A DNA stretch of 64,000 bases from assembly GCA_028571685.1 (NCBI GenBank), contig CM053148.1, positions 92,154,001-92,218,000 of the forward strand. Reading direction: 5' to 3'. The stretch comes from Heterohyrax brucei. Taxonomy: Eukaryota; Chordata; Mammalia; Hyracoidea; Procaviidae. Shown here in pieces: positions 40,728 to 51,139 of this stretch; position 1 is the first letter of the stretch, and each line of letters begins with the position of its first letter. The translations under genes were made by a program, and so were the position numbers. The notes under the pieces are model-generated. The model was not told the DNA's origin. It worked only from the letters and a program-made list of their open reading frames with translations, and ran no database searches.

Positions 40728-41420
40728 CAGAAAAATAGCTCCCCATAAATGTCTGTATCATATTTCTTTTAATGTGAGAATACATCACTGCACATAGACA
40801 GAGGAATTTTGCAGATGTGATTTAGATTGAAGCCCTTAAGATAGTAAAATTATCTTGATAGGCTCGAGCAAATCATGTATTCTTAAAAGTAGAGAATCTT
40901 TCCCGGCTGTGACCCAAAAAATACTCTACTCCTTGGAGTCAGTTTTGACTCACAGAGATCGTGAGAGAGAAATATTATGAGAGAAGTAAGGCCACAGAGA
41001 TTCAAACTACGGGCTTTGTAGATGGCAGGGTGGCCATGAGTCAAAGAATGTCCAAACCCACCTCTGTTGAGTCAATTCCAATCATAGTGACCTAACAGAG
41101 AGAGTAGAACTGCCCCATAGAGTTTCCAAGGAGCACCTGGTAGATTTGAACTGCTGTCCCTTTGATTAGCAGCCGTGGGACTCAACCACTATGAAACCAG
41201 GCTTTCCAAATATCTAAAAGCCAGAAAAGACAAGGCAATGGATTCTTACCTAACACATAGAGATAGTAATGAAAACCTGCCAGGACCTTTAGTATAGCAC
41301 AGTGACACCTGTGTCAGACTGCTGACAACAGGGATCACAAATTTGTAAGACTTCAGATTTGTTATTTTTGGTGACTAACTTTATGATAATTTGTTACAGC
41401 TTTAATAGAAAATACATACA
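40728..41420 (+). mobile_element. MLT1-type LTR with a nested SINE
   Basis: GGTAGGCAGAAAAATAGCTC, TTTTGCAGATGTGATTTAG, AAGGCAATGGATTCTTACC, ACTTCAGATTTGTTATTTTT, ATAATTTGTTACAGC follow the MaLR order (first block, GCAGATGTGATTAAG block, AATTTGTTACAGCAGC end). Strongly diverged, broken by a SINE at 41058 and perhaps a SINE scrap at 40935-40962. Confidence 0.65.
41058..41212 (-). mobile_element. AfroSINE-type SINE inserted in MLT1 LTR
   Basis: CACCTCTGTTGAGTCAATTC, AGAGAGTAGAACTGCCCC, GGTAGATTTGAACTGCTGTC, TTTGATTAGCAGCCGTGGG, CACTATGAAACCAGGCTTTC. Head to tail complete. TCCAAA is present on both sides, too short to be conclusive. Confidence 0.92.
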
Positions 41421-41637
41421 AAGAAAGCACAAATAGCTCTTTCCAGCTTTTTGAGACCTGCTTTGTTCCAGAACCTTCAGTCTAGCCCTACCAGTACTAT
41501 CTCACCTCTTGCAAGTATATGTTGGCTAGCTCCTGCAGCATCTTGGGTGTGTAGTCCATTTCTCCTTTAACACGTCCATCTCTGTGTTAGGCTGTGACTT
41601 AATCTTTCCTGATGAACCTCATGCAAGAAGAGCTTTT
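41421..41637. other. Unassigned short gap ending in a T-run
   Basis: No recognised element; T-run at 41634-41649. Confidence 0.4.
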
Positions 41638-41862
41638 TTTTTTTTTTTTGTAAAGGGTCATATAGTAACTATCTTAAGCTTAGTGGATCAACACAAAAGT
41701 CAAATATAATAAGTAGGTACTTAGGTAACCATTTAAAATTTAGTTACTGAAAATTTAGCATCAAAAACTGTTTTTTTAAAAAATCTTAGCTGTGAGCCAT
41801 ACAGATCTGTCCTGTAGGCTTTAGTTTGCCAATTCATGACCTCATAGTATTGGGGAACGTAT
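41638..41862 (+). mobile_element. hAT-Charlie-like DNA transposon fossil
   Basis: TTTGTAAAGGGTCATATAGT, AACTATCTTAAGC, GTGAGCCATACAGATCTGTC and GTAGGCTTTAGTTTGCCAAT match the order of a mammal-wide non-autonomous hAT element (TGTAAAGGGCCAGATAGTAA type). I am not certain of its database name. Ends are diverged and the 8-bp target duplication is not visible. Confidence 0.6.
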
Positions 41863-42199
41863 TAACTGTAGAGTAGATTTGGCTTGGCTAGATAGTTTTC
41901 CATTTTTGCCAAGAAGAGAGAACATCCTAGTTCTTGACAGAGAGAAGGATTTAACGTCTGCTGACTCATGGTGCTCAGGAAATCCTGGTGATTTAAAATT
42001 TTCATGTGCATAACACATATGACATTATTCCATGTCTCGGGCTTCCATTTTTTTCCAATCAGGTCACTGTCCTTGGCCTAGCTGACATGTCTAGTTCAAA
42101 AATTTGATCTTATCTAATCATCTGCTACTTACATGATTAAATCATTAGTCTTTTTCTCAACATTCTCTTTTTGCCAGAGAAATGATATTTTTTTTAAAA
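41863..42199. other. Unassigned sequence
   Basis: No recognised element over 0.33 kb. Confidence 0.4.
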
Positions 42200-42400
42200 A
42201 AAGTTTCTATCAAGTCAATTCAGACTCCGAGCAGCCGTCTACGTCAGCATAGAATAGCCCCACTGAGTTTCCTAAGCTGTAATCTTCATAGAAGGAAGCA
42301 GGTTGCCACGTCTTTATCCTACATAACAAGTGCTGACGTCAGACTGTCCATGTTTCATTAGCAGCCAAGAGCTTAACCACCACACCACCAAATGCTCCTT
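42200..42400 (-). mobile_element. Long-variant AfroSINE-type SINE
   Basis: TCTATCAAGTCAATTCAGAC, CAGCATAGAATAGCCCCACT, then the extra segment CTGTAATCTTCATAGAAGGA, AGCAGGTTGCCACGTC, then CATTAGCAGCCAAGAGC and CACCACACCACCAAATGCTC. It confirms the long subfamily also seen at 3583-3770. Confidence 0.85.
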
Positions 42401-42805
42401 TTTGAATGAAATGAACTTCTCTTTATATGTTCTAGTGAATGCCACTTGGATTTTTCTTTAGATGTTAATCGATCATCCTCAACTTTTAATTGTCTTTTTT
42501 CTATATCATAAATACTCCTAGGAACAATCTTCTAAGTCTGTTATATTCATTATTTCATCTATATTTCTTGAATTCCTGGTATATTACAGTTTTGGCTTTA
42601 TTCTTTTCCACTTATACTTTCACACTGAGGGAAAGTTTCAGTAGCAGTGTGGCTACCTTCTGCTGGGACTTCTGTGTGCTCGCCTACCACTAATAGTTAG
42701 GTCTTCACTGACAGTCAGCCAACAGATGCTCCGGCTCCAGAGTCACATTTTCAGGGCTACTTATGCAAACCACTTCTGGTACTGACGATTGCTACTTGGA
42801 TGTCG
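42401..42805. other. Unassigned sequence
   Basis: No recognised element. A 67-codon open frame at 42490-42693 is hydrophobic by virtue of T-richness and has no other support. Confidence 0.4.
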
Positions 42806-42972
42806 TGTAGTGTAGAAGAATACCCTCAACAAGAAGGATTGACATTGTGACTGCAACAGGCATCAGCACAAAAATGATGGTGGGCATGGCTAAGGACCAG
42901 GCAGTGTTTTGTTCTGTTGTGCACAGGGCTGCTGTATGTTGGAAACAACTGGACGGCACTAACAGCAACAGA
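42806..42972 (+). mobile_element. RTE LINE extreme 3' end
   Basis: CCCTCAACAAGAAGGATTGA, GCACAAAAATGATGGTGGGC, GTTTTGTTCTGTTGTGCAC, CTGTATGTTGGAAACAACT, GACGGCACTAACAGCAACAG. Heavily 5'-truncated. Confidence 0.85.
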
Positions 42973-44104
42973 TCTCAGACAAATGCCATCATATAAGAAG
43001 TGTATTAGAAAGGGGTGTGGGGCTAAATATCTATGGGAAAAGAGAATTAAATAGGATCAAACTGAAGAAGTCTTAGTGAAAGCTTCAACTGATACTTCAG
43101 GAAACTTAGCAGTGGGAATATATCTTCTGAGTTTTTCTGAGTCTAGGTGAGGCTATGTCTGTAGAATAATGTTTCCTAATTATAATATGTATCCATCTAT
43201 GTACTTAAAAATCAATCATATTGCATTGAACAAAAATATTCACAATTTGACCTTTTAAGAACATTAGGATAAAGGGTAAAGAATTAAAATCACCAAGACT
43301 TCATTCTACTTAGATCAACAAATAATACTCATGAAAGCTGCAATCCAGAAAATGATGTATTGCATTAATACCTTCTTTCTAATTTTCTAATTTCTGCTTT
43401 GTCTGGTTCTCCTTTAGAATGGATAGGTAGTTTCTTTATCCCTTTCTTTTAGCCTGAAAGTCAAGTCCAAAGTCATGATTGGGCAAGGATTTTAGGTGTG
43501 ATATTGTTGATTTCATATTCTAAACTCTATCAAGGCCAATGCATTATAAACTGAATCTTATCAATGACTGAAAATTCATAATTTTCAATTATTCTACAGA
43601 AAGAGCCAGTTTTAAATCTCATCACCAAATTTGAGGAAAAACAAGGTAATTAAGGCAGAAAAATGGAGATTCTGTTAAGATCTTTATTTATGAGGAAAAA
43701 TGACTGTGTGCTTCATCCTACCCTTCCAACAGTGGAGGAAAGAACAAATCACTGCCTTAAGGAAAAATACGGTTGCGTCATAGAAGGGGAAATAAGGAGA
43801 GGTATTCAATTTCTCCCACATTTGAGAAATGGATAAATTTAGTTAAGATTAAGGTATTCCACAGGACACAATGAAATAGGTTGGAGAAAAGGTCATCTTC
43901 TATGAGAATATAAATTAAGAGGAGTGAAGGCAAAGTAAAAGGAAGAGAAGAGAACACATTTGGTGACAGGGCAGTTACTTGGAGGATTCATTTGAAGATT
44001 CCAGGAATGACAGACACAGTTGGATTTGTTGGGCAGCTGTAAAACCTAAGACCTGTTGGTGTGTGGATTCTGTCACCTCGGGGCTGACGTTTCAGTCATT
44101 AAGT
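42973..44104. other. Unassigned sequence
   Basis: 1.1 kb with no recognised family; purine-rich between 43640 and 44030. No exon-like frame. Confidence 0.4.
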
Positions 44105-45115
44105 GTGGCAGACAGAACAATGGCCTAAAAAAGATGCATACTCCCTAATCCCTGTAACTTTAGATGCTACCTTATGATACAAAGACTTTACAGATGTGAT
44201 TAAATTAAAACTTTTAACTGGGGACATTATTTTAGATTATCCATGGGAGTTCTACGTGCAAGCTTTTAAAAAAGAGGCAGGCAGAGATTTTCAGACTGAT
44301 GAAAGAGAAGCAGCAGTCAAGAAATCAAAACATGCATTGCACTGGAAAAGCCTCTTTAAAGTGTTGAAAAGATGTCACCTTGAAGACTGAGGTGCACCTG
44401 ACCAAGCCACGGTATTTTCAGTTGCATTATATGCACGCAAAGGTTGGGCAATAAATGAGGAAGACAGAAGAAGAATTGAGGCCTTCAAATTGCAGTATTG
44501 GAGAAGAATGTTGAATGTACCACGGACTACCAAAGAATAAAGAGGTCTGTTCTGGAAGAAGTACAACCAGAGGGCTCCTGGGAAGCAAAGATAACAAGAC
44601 TGCATCATGTATACTTTGGACATGTTGTTAGGAGGGATCAGTCCCTGGAGAAGAACATTGTACTTGGTACAGGGGAGTGTTAGCACAAAAGAGGAGGACT
44701 CAAGAGAGATGGATTGACACAACGGCTGCAACGAAGGGCTTAAGCACAAAACTGAATGTGAGCCTGGCTTACGATTGGGCAATGTTTTGTTCTGTTGTGC
44801 ATAGCGTCGCTATGAGTTGAAACTGACTCAACGGTGTCTAACCACAACAACAATAAAGAAGAAAAGGCCATCTAGCTACTGAAGTAGAGATTAGAGGGAG
44901 GTTGCCACAGTGCAAGGAATGCTAGCAGATCAGGAAGCTTGAAGGAGCATGAAATGGATTCTAGAAGGAGATTTGCTGGCATCTTGACTTACAGCCACTG
45001 AAACTGATTTCAGATTTGCAATCTCAAAGAACTAAGAAAAAAAATATAAACCTATTCTTTTTTTTTTAAACCACTTAATGTGTGGTAATTTGTTACAATA
45101 GCCACCAGAACCTAA
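44105..45115 (+). mobile_element. MLT1-type LTR split by an RTE
   Basis: Left part 44105-44299: GGCAGACAGAACAATGGCCT, TACAGATGTGATTAAATTAA, GATTATCCATGGGAG. Right part 44860-45115: GGAATGCTAGCAGATCAGG, TCTTGACTTACAGCCACTG, ATAAACC and GTGGTAATTTGTTACAATAG. Order and spacing fit one LTR opened by the RTE. Confidence 0.75.
44300..44858 (+). mobile_element. RTE LINE 3' end, 5'-truncated
   Basis: Starts at AGCAGCAGTCAAGAAATC, then GTTGAAAAGATGTCACCTTG, GGAGAAGAATGTTGAATG, GGACATGTTGTTAGGAGG, GTTTTGTTCTGTTGTGCATA, CGTCGCTATGAGTTGAAAC and ends CTAACCACAACAACAATAAA. This is the clearest RTE 3' terminus here and shows the tail block shared with the SINEs. Confidence 0.93.
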
Positions 45116-45431
45116 TATCCTGCGAGTGGTGTGCAGAAAGCTCTTGATTTCCAGGGGTTTCTCGATGTACCACTATTGCCCTATGATTTGGGTCTAGGAA
45201 GGCAATGCATTCATTTGCACACAATCGGATGAGAAATAAAACTCTTAAGTCACAGAGATTTGAGATAACATGTCCCAAAATGTTTCTCTCAGCTCTCCAT
45301 GCCCTACTTTTCTGAGGTATAAGACTAGATTTCTTCAAGGATTTTTTCTGCTTCCTTGTGACATCCCTACACTATTCAACAATTTTCACGTAGTCGAAGA
45401 TTATCACCGGACAGGTGTCATGGATTGAATT

Positions 45432-45468
45432 AGCCAAGCCAAGTGCCATCGAGTCGGATCTGACTCAA
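45432..45468 (-). mobile_element. SINE tail-only fragment inside LTR
   Basis: AGCCAAGCCAAGTGCCATCG, AGTCGGATCTGACTCA: the GGCTTGGCTT tail variant in reverse. It sits 16 bases inside the LTR start and replaces the expected GTGT before the C-run. No clear target duplication. Confidence 0.8.
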
Positions 45469-45515
45469 GCTCCCCCCCAAATGTGTGTATCAATTTGATT
45501 CCTAGAATTGTGTCC

Positions 45516-45673
45516 CTGGAAACCCTGGTGGTGTAGTAGTTAAGTGCTATGGCTGCTAACCAGAAGAAAGGCAACTCAAATCCATGGAAATACTATGGGG
45601 CAGTTCTGCTCTGTCTACAGCATCATTATGATGCTGTAGAATCGACTCGACAGCAGTGGGTTTGGTTTTTGTT
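45516..45673 (+). mobile_element. AfroSINE-type SINE with perfect 9-bp target duplication
   Basis: TGGAAACCCTGGTGGTGTAG head, TGCTAACCAGAAGAAAGGC, GCAACTCAAATCCATGG (damaged box B), GAATCGACTCGACAGCAGTG, GGTTTGGTTTTTGTT. ATTGTGTCC occurs at 45507-45515 and 45674-45682, and the LTR reads across the site. Confidence 0.95.
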
Positions 45674-46249
45674 ATTGTGTCCACCATTTTGCCACTTAAT
45701 GAGATTTTTCAAAGTGTTGTAAGATCTGTGACCATGATTTCGTAAAATGATGTAGCAGCAGTCACATGGATGAAATCCATAAGACTAAGCATCATCCTAA
45801 ACAAATGTCTTTTGAGATGTAAAAGAGAGAAGTAGAGAGACGTGGAGACCTTACACCAACAAGAAAGCAGTGCCAACAGAATTCATCCTCTGTACCTGAG
45901 GTTCCTCTGCTGACATGTCACAAGACCAAAGGGACACTGGTGACAAGGACCTTCTTTAGGAGCTGACAAAGACAGAAAGTCTTTCCCTGGAGCTGACACC
46001 CTGAATTTTGACTTCCAACCTACTAGACTGTGATAAGCCAGTGCGTCTGTGATAAAATACATTTTTCTTTGTTGAAGCTATCCACTCGGGATATTCCTGT
46101 TACGGCAGCACTAGATGACTACAACAAAGAGGATTACGCGGTGATGATCCTTTAAAAGGAAGCTGAGCTTGGCCTGAGAACAGATACGTCTATCCTCTAC
46201 ATTCTCTCTTATTTTGCTCTATGTATCACTATATTTGACAGATAATAGT

Positions 46250-46490
46250 GATGTATACTGAATCTTTATATACATACAGTCTTCTAATCATTTTATATGC
46301 ATCAACATCCTTAATCAATGTAACACCATATTAAAGTAGGTTCTATTAGCTTAGATGGATAAACAGAGGCACAAAGAAGCTATACAGCTTGTCCAAAGAA
46401 ACATGGCAAGTATTTAGTTGAGATAAATTCATATGTGTAACCAGTCTTGCTTGAGAGGTCATACTCCTATACACCAGTGAATACTAACAT
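46250..46490 (-). repeat. MIR SINE, minus strand
   Basis: AGGTTCTATTAGCTTAGATG, GATAAACAGAGGCACAAAGA, AGCTATACAGCTTGTCCAAA correspond to the antisense MIR core (AAACTGAGGCACAGAGAGG, AACTTGCCCAAGG). Confidence 0.75.
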
Positions 46491-46724
46491 CTAATCTTCC
46501 CAGTTTGAAATTTGTTCTTTTTCCTTTGTTTCTTTGAATGTTGTTTCCAAGTTTCTTCTTGTTGTTTCTAATATCTGTGGATGGTGGGATAGAATAACAT
46601 TGTTCTACAGCCTTTAAAATAACATTGTTCTAGAGTGCAAAAATACTCTGCTTCTATTTGCCTATGATATATTGAAATTCTAATCTACTTTTAAAAATGT
46701 TCTTAATAATAGTTATAACAAGAA

Positions 46725-46935
46725 TTACAGCTAGCATTTATTATCTCTTAGATACTGAGATCTCTCTTAATCCTCACATTAATTGGATGAGAAAGATTAA
46801 AAACAATTGTCACCATTTTACTGCTAGGTATTATGAAGATTAGAACTATTTAGAAAATTGTTATTTTCTTAGGATCCCAAGCTGTGTAACTAGGACTCAA
46901 ATGTAAGTCTTAATTCCAGAGATAGTCATTTGAAC
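46725..46935 (-). repeat. MIR SINE, minus strand, second copy
   Basis: TACAGCTAGCATTTATTATC, TTAATCCTCACATTAATTGG, CACCATTTTACTGC, CCCAAGCTGTGTAACTAGGA: antisense MIR order. It lies 235 bp from the previous MIR in the same direction, as separate ancient insertions. Confidence 0.72.
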
Positions 46936-46959
46936 CAATGAACAATAAAGAATTAGTAA

Positions 46960-47147
46960 ACCAGTTGCCGTTAAGTCATGATAAGTCAGAGTAGAGCTAT
47001 GCTCCACTGGTTTTTAATAACATATACTTTTTGGAAATAGATTACCAGGTTTTTTTCAATGGTACATTTGCATGGATCTGAACCCACACTCTTTCAGTTA
47101 AAAGCTAAGCACTTAATGTTTTGCACCATCCAAGGGCTCTGAGCAAT
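46960..47147 (-). mobile_element. Long-type tRNA-derived SINE
   Basis: AAACCAGTTGCCGTTAAGTC, GTCAGAGTAGAGCTATGCTC, TTTTGGAAATAGATTACCAG, GGATCTGAACCCACACTC, TTTGCACCATCCAAGGGCTC. The GTTTTCAATGG-like middle and TTTGCACC end mark a subfamily different from the short AfroSINE. Confidence 0.75.
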
Positions 47148-47189
47148 AGAACAAGCAGATTATTTTATTTCATCTATCCCATACCAATC

Positions 47190-47345
47190 ATGGAAAACTT
47201 GATGCCATAGTGGTTAGGAGCTACATTTGCTAACCAAAAGACTGGCTGTTTGAATCTACCACGTGCTCCTTGGAAACTCTATGGCATAGTTCTCCACTGT
47301 CACTGTGAGTTGGAGCTGACTTGACAGCAGCAGGGCTTTTTTGGT
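47190..47345 (+). mobile_element. AfroSINE-type SINE, near full length
   Basis: TGGAAAACTTGATGCCATAG, TGCTAACCAAAAGACTGGC, GGCTGTTTGAATCTACCACG, GTCACTGTGAGTTGGAGCTG, GACTTGACAGCAGCAGGG. The middle is missing a few bases (TAGTTCTCCACTGTCACTG). Confidence 0.9.
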
Positions 47346-48492
47346 ATATCAATCATGTATACTCAACGTCTGCTCTCATGAGGCCACTTTGAGGTCTAGT
47401 AAGACCACATTACATGACTACAGTAACAAAGGTTGTATTCATGGGAAATGGCTATGTACATTAATAGACCACATCTAATCCAATGATTGGACTTATGTTT
47501 ACATAAGGTGATGTGTTAAATTACTACAGCATATATAGACATTGTGATTGTAAATATTAATGCAAACTATGTTTACAAATACTTAGTTCAGATAAATAAA
47601 ATGTTAATGATGAATAGCTTCAGGCAAGAGCAAACCAGAATCACAGAGAATAAAGTCAAGAATTTTGATGCCTGTTTTACTAGTAAAAGTATATTCAGAG
47701 AGGATTTGTAAATATTCAGGTTAGATAAACATATTTCAGATGGTTCTATCCTGTAACAACTACAAAAAAAATACACAATTGAGTGAATTGTAGATTGATA
47801 TATTCTTAAAAAAATTCTGAACATTTGAGAGAACATTCACAATTTAGCTTTGCTTGAGCCTATTGTTATTACCAGCAAATTTGATTAATCTTATGGAAAA
47901 AAAAGGTGTTTAGGAAACTAAATAGCTGATGAAAAAAATGATAGTTGTGTCTTTATCTCCTTCTCTCTCCATTAACTATTCTCTCTCTTTCTTTGGAATA
48001 TACACAGAAAAAGGAATGCAAAGCATTTTTCGCCATCTTTGATATGAGATTCTTAAAGGAAAGAGATCTTAAGAGACCAGTGATAATAACATGACAGTGA
48101 AATAGGGTTTGGCAATTCCTTCTTCCCTTTGAAATTATTTATGTGCATCTACTGACTTTCATAAAATTAGAGGAAGAGACATTTTCTGCTAGTGATAACT
48201 CATTTGGAGACATATCTGGCCAACTTAAAAAGTAGAAAGTCACCAAAGCCTTAATTTAAGAAGAGAGATTGAAGCCTTTGTGAGAAAATACAGAGAAATG
48301 CTGTGTACAATCAATCAGATGCAGCTATAGATACATGACCCAAATACCCCTGTACACTTGCGTGAATACTGGTTGGGGGCATAATGAGGCAGTTGGGAGG
48401 TGGACCCATTCTAGCTCAGCCACCTTATCACTTGTCCTTAGATAGATAGCTGTTATCAAGAGGCCTCTGAGCCAGGCAACATTTTTTATTAT
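47346..48492. other. Unassigned AT-rich sequence
   Basis: 1.1 kb without recognised families. Open frames of 65 and 82 codons on the minus strand have no supporting features. Confidence 0.4.
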
Positions 48493-48905
48493 GGAAATTT
48501 TATGTACAACAGACTTAAACATTGCCTAAGAGTGTGTTGTCCTCATGGGTGCCAGAATGTTTGAGTTCATCATTGTGACTATTGGGCCAATTCACCTGAG
48601 GGTCTCCCTCACTCTTGGTGGTCCTCTACATTATTGAATATCATGTCCTCCTTCAGTGAGTGACCTCACTTGACATGTCCAAAGCAAGTCTGAAAACATT
48701 CTGTTGTGTTCATAAGGTTGTCTTTGGCAGACTTTTGGAAGTACACTGTCAGTTCTTTCTTCCTTGTTTGTTTTTAGTCTGAATACTCAGCTGGAATCTG
48801 TCCACCATGGGTGACTCTTCTGGTATTTAAAATGCCAGTAGAATAGCTTCCAGCACCAGAGCAATATCCAAGTCACCCAATGCAACAAAAGGACAGGCAG
48901 GTGGT
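48493..48905 (-). mobile_element. Mini-RTE: both ends joined, middle missing
   Basis: 48493-48690 is RTE 3' end in reverse (ATGTACAACAGACTTAAACA, GGTCTCCCTCACTCTTGG, GACATGTCCAAAGCAAG). 48692-48905 is RTE 5' leader in reverse (CATTCTGTTGTGTTCATAAG, TCCACCATGGGTGACTC, GCTTCCAGCACCAGAGC). All protein-coding sequence is absent, leaving about 0.4 kb. The outermost 40 or so bases of the tail are also lost. Confidence 0.85.
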
Positions 48906-48949
48906 AGATGACTTGCACTTAGAATGAGCCGTTTCAGGACTAGACCTGA

Positions 48950-49075
48950 CGAATATAAAATGAAAAGGAGGAGTGTGCTGTCAAGGGGCAAGGAGGACAG
49001 AGGAGCTGTAGATAGGTGGGCATGCAGAATTAATTTGGATTGTATAATTTCACTTAATCACAATAGGAAAAATAG
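48950..49075 (+). mobile_element. L1 3' UTR end
   Basis: GAGGAGTGTGCTGTCAAGGG, GGAGCTGTAGATAGGTGGG, TTTGGATTGTATAATTTCAC, TTAATCACAATAGG: the plus-sense form of the block at 38550-38700 and 11060-11200. Confidence 0.75.
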
Positions 49076-49239
49076 GAAGACATTTCCCTAGATTTTGTAA
49101 TATCTGAGAATCTCTCTGTTCCCCCAATAAAACATTACAGTCTTCCATCACACACACCCACAAAAAAATAAAACAAAAGCTTGCTGTAACACAGAAGTGA
49201 ACATGTTCTATGTTCTTCTATTTTCAAGAGTTTGTGAGT

Positions 49240-50058
49240 TAGTTTAGCTGTTTCTCAAAAAGTTCATCATAGAAAGACCACATGACTCATCAGTTCCACT
49301 CCCAGGTAATACAGAAGTATTACAAGCAAGGACATAAACAGATACTTGGACACCAATAGTCACAGCATGGTTATTCATAATACCAAAGAGCGGAAATCGC
49401 CTAATGTTCATCGGTAGATGAACAGATGAACAAAATTGTGCTGCATATAAACCAAAAAACCAAGCCCATTGCTGCTGAGTCGATTCCAAGTCATAGGAAA
49501 CTTGTAGGAAAAAGTAGAACTGTCCCACAGTGTTGCCAAGGAGTACCTGGTGTACTCCAGCTGCCAGCCTTTTGGTGAGCAGCTGTAGCTCTTCATTGCA
49601 CCACCAGGGCTCTGTGTACTATTATACAATGCAGTCAGCGTCTGTCATGAAAAGAAATGAAGTTTTGATAAGGATACAACATGAACAGATCTTGGAAACA
49701 TTTGAAATACGGGATAACATTGATGGACCTTAAAAACATTACGTTAGTTGAGATAACCAGCCACAAAGAATAGCTGTTATATAAGTCACTTAAGTAAGTT
49801 GTCTAGAAGAGGCAAACTTGTAGAAACAGAGAGCAAAATAGAATTTACCAGGGCCTGTGGTAGAGGAACGGAGACTTAGCGCCTAGTGGGCACGGGATTT
49901 CTTTTTAGGGTAATAAAAATGTTTAGGGAATAGCTAGGAGTCAGCAGATAGTGTAAGGTACTACACCATGGCGAATGCATTTAATCCCATCCAATTCTAC
50001 ATTGAAGGTGATTAGAAGAGCACATTTTATGTTATGCACATTTTAACACAATAAAAGG
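49240..50058 (+). mobile_element. L1 LINE 3' end, old, with a nested SINE
   Basis: TTTCTCAAAAAGTTCATCAT, ATTCATAATACCAAAGAGCG, GGTAGATGAACAGATGAAC, then after the SINE AAAAGAAATGAAGTTTTG, CATTACGTTAGTTGAGATAA, AAACAGAGAGCAAAATAGAA, TTACCAGGGCCTGTGG, GGGATTTCTTTTTAGGG. Follows the L1M-type 3' end order. 5'-truncated with no intact frame. Confidence 0.85.
49455..49613 (-). mobile_element. AfroSINE-type SINE inserted in L1
   Basis: AAACCAAGCCCATTGCTGCT, GAGTCGATTCCAAGTCATAG, GTAGAACTGTCCCACAGTG, GCAGCTGTAGCTCTTCATTG, CACCACCAGGGCTC. Complete. The L1 reads across (GCTGCATATAA before, ATTATACAATGCAGTC after). Confidence 0.93.
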
Positions 50059-51082
50059 GAGAGAGAAAGATAACCAGTTGTAGTGGTGCCTTCATGAAAA
50101 TAAAGCTGTGACAGCGATGCATCTTGAGCAGCAAATGCCACCTGACAGGTTGAAGCCAAGACACAGGGACAGGACTTGTCATGCTGAGAAGAGTGCACAT
50201 TAGCATGTGACGAAGGTACTTCTCAAGAAGTTCAGAAACCTTTGGGAGAATGGAGGTATAGTACAGAACTTTCTTTCTTTGTGGAACATGTGATACAACT
50301 GTTAAGTTTTCTGTACTGATGTTAATACCACCTTGTTGTTGCACTTAAAAGGCACTTGTCCGAGTACTAGGAAATAAAAAATAAAAAAAATGAATCAACA
50401 GGTGAAAATAACTCCTACAATAACATATGTTAGTGAAATAAAGTAAGTTGTTGGAATGGAATAGGTAAAATAACCTTAATGGAATCAAATAAATTTGCAT
50501 AAATAAAATTATAGCCTTTATAATTGGAAACAAAGCTGTGCTGGTGTCTGTGCTCCTAATCTGCTTCTCTACAGGTCGATCTCTGATTGGAAGAGGACTA
50601 CACAGGCAACAGTTTCTGATTCCTTTATCAGCTGGTGTCCTACTAGATAGAGTCTAACAGTTGAGTACTGGGAAGACAATTCAAAGCAAGACAAGGAGAG
50701 ATGGATATCTCTTCTGTTTTCATGTGTTTGAATAATCACATCAATACAGCTTTGTCGCCTTAGCAACACAGTAGTCCTCTAGTGGCACTTCATCCTAATT
50801 GTGGCAATTGGTTTCAACCCCCAGTACCTTCTGACACACCAAGAATAGGCCCCCTGCTATCAACTCAGTGGCACAGGAAGCCACCAGAGTGCACATCTTG
50901 CTCAGAGTCAGAGTCCTCAGCTACAGGGAACACCTACTCCAAGCTCCATATTCTGGTGATTCTAAACTCTTCTCTTGGATTTTCCTGAGCCTAGGGCTTT
51001 TAGTTAAATTTTGTAGTTATTTATGGATTACTTCAGTATTCCCTTTGTAACCAATATATATAAAGATTGTAACCAATTATTT
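50059..51082. other. Unassigned, apparently single-copy sequence
   Basis: 1 kb with no recognised element. 50790-50990 is the most GC-balanced and has two overlapping open frames of 60-68 codons without domains. Worth a conservation check. Confidence 0.4.
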
Positions 51083-51098
51083 ACATTGCCAAGCCAAG
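51083..51098 (-). mobile_element. Possible SINE tail-only scrap
   Basis: CCAAGCCAAGTGCCGA, the last 15 bases of the GGCACTTGGCTTGG variant in reverse, and nothing more. No clear target duplication. Confidence 0.5.
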
Positions 51099-51139
51099 TG
51101 CCGAATGTCCTTTATTGAAATTTCACTCCCATGAGGCAA

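Larger units (their letters stand above)
45416..46126 (+). mobile_element. MaLR-type solo LTR with nested SINE and SINE scrap
   Basis: TGTCATGGATTGAATT at the 5' end, TTTTGAGATGTAAAAGAGAG, GACAAGGACCTTCTTTAGG, GTCTTTCCCTGGAGCTGAC, ATCCACTCGGGATATTCC and GATGACTACAACA at the 3' end. Complete at both ends; contains insertions at 45432-45468 and 45516-45673. Confidence 0.88.
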
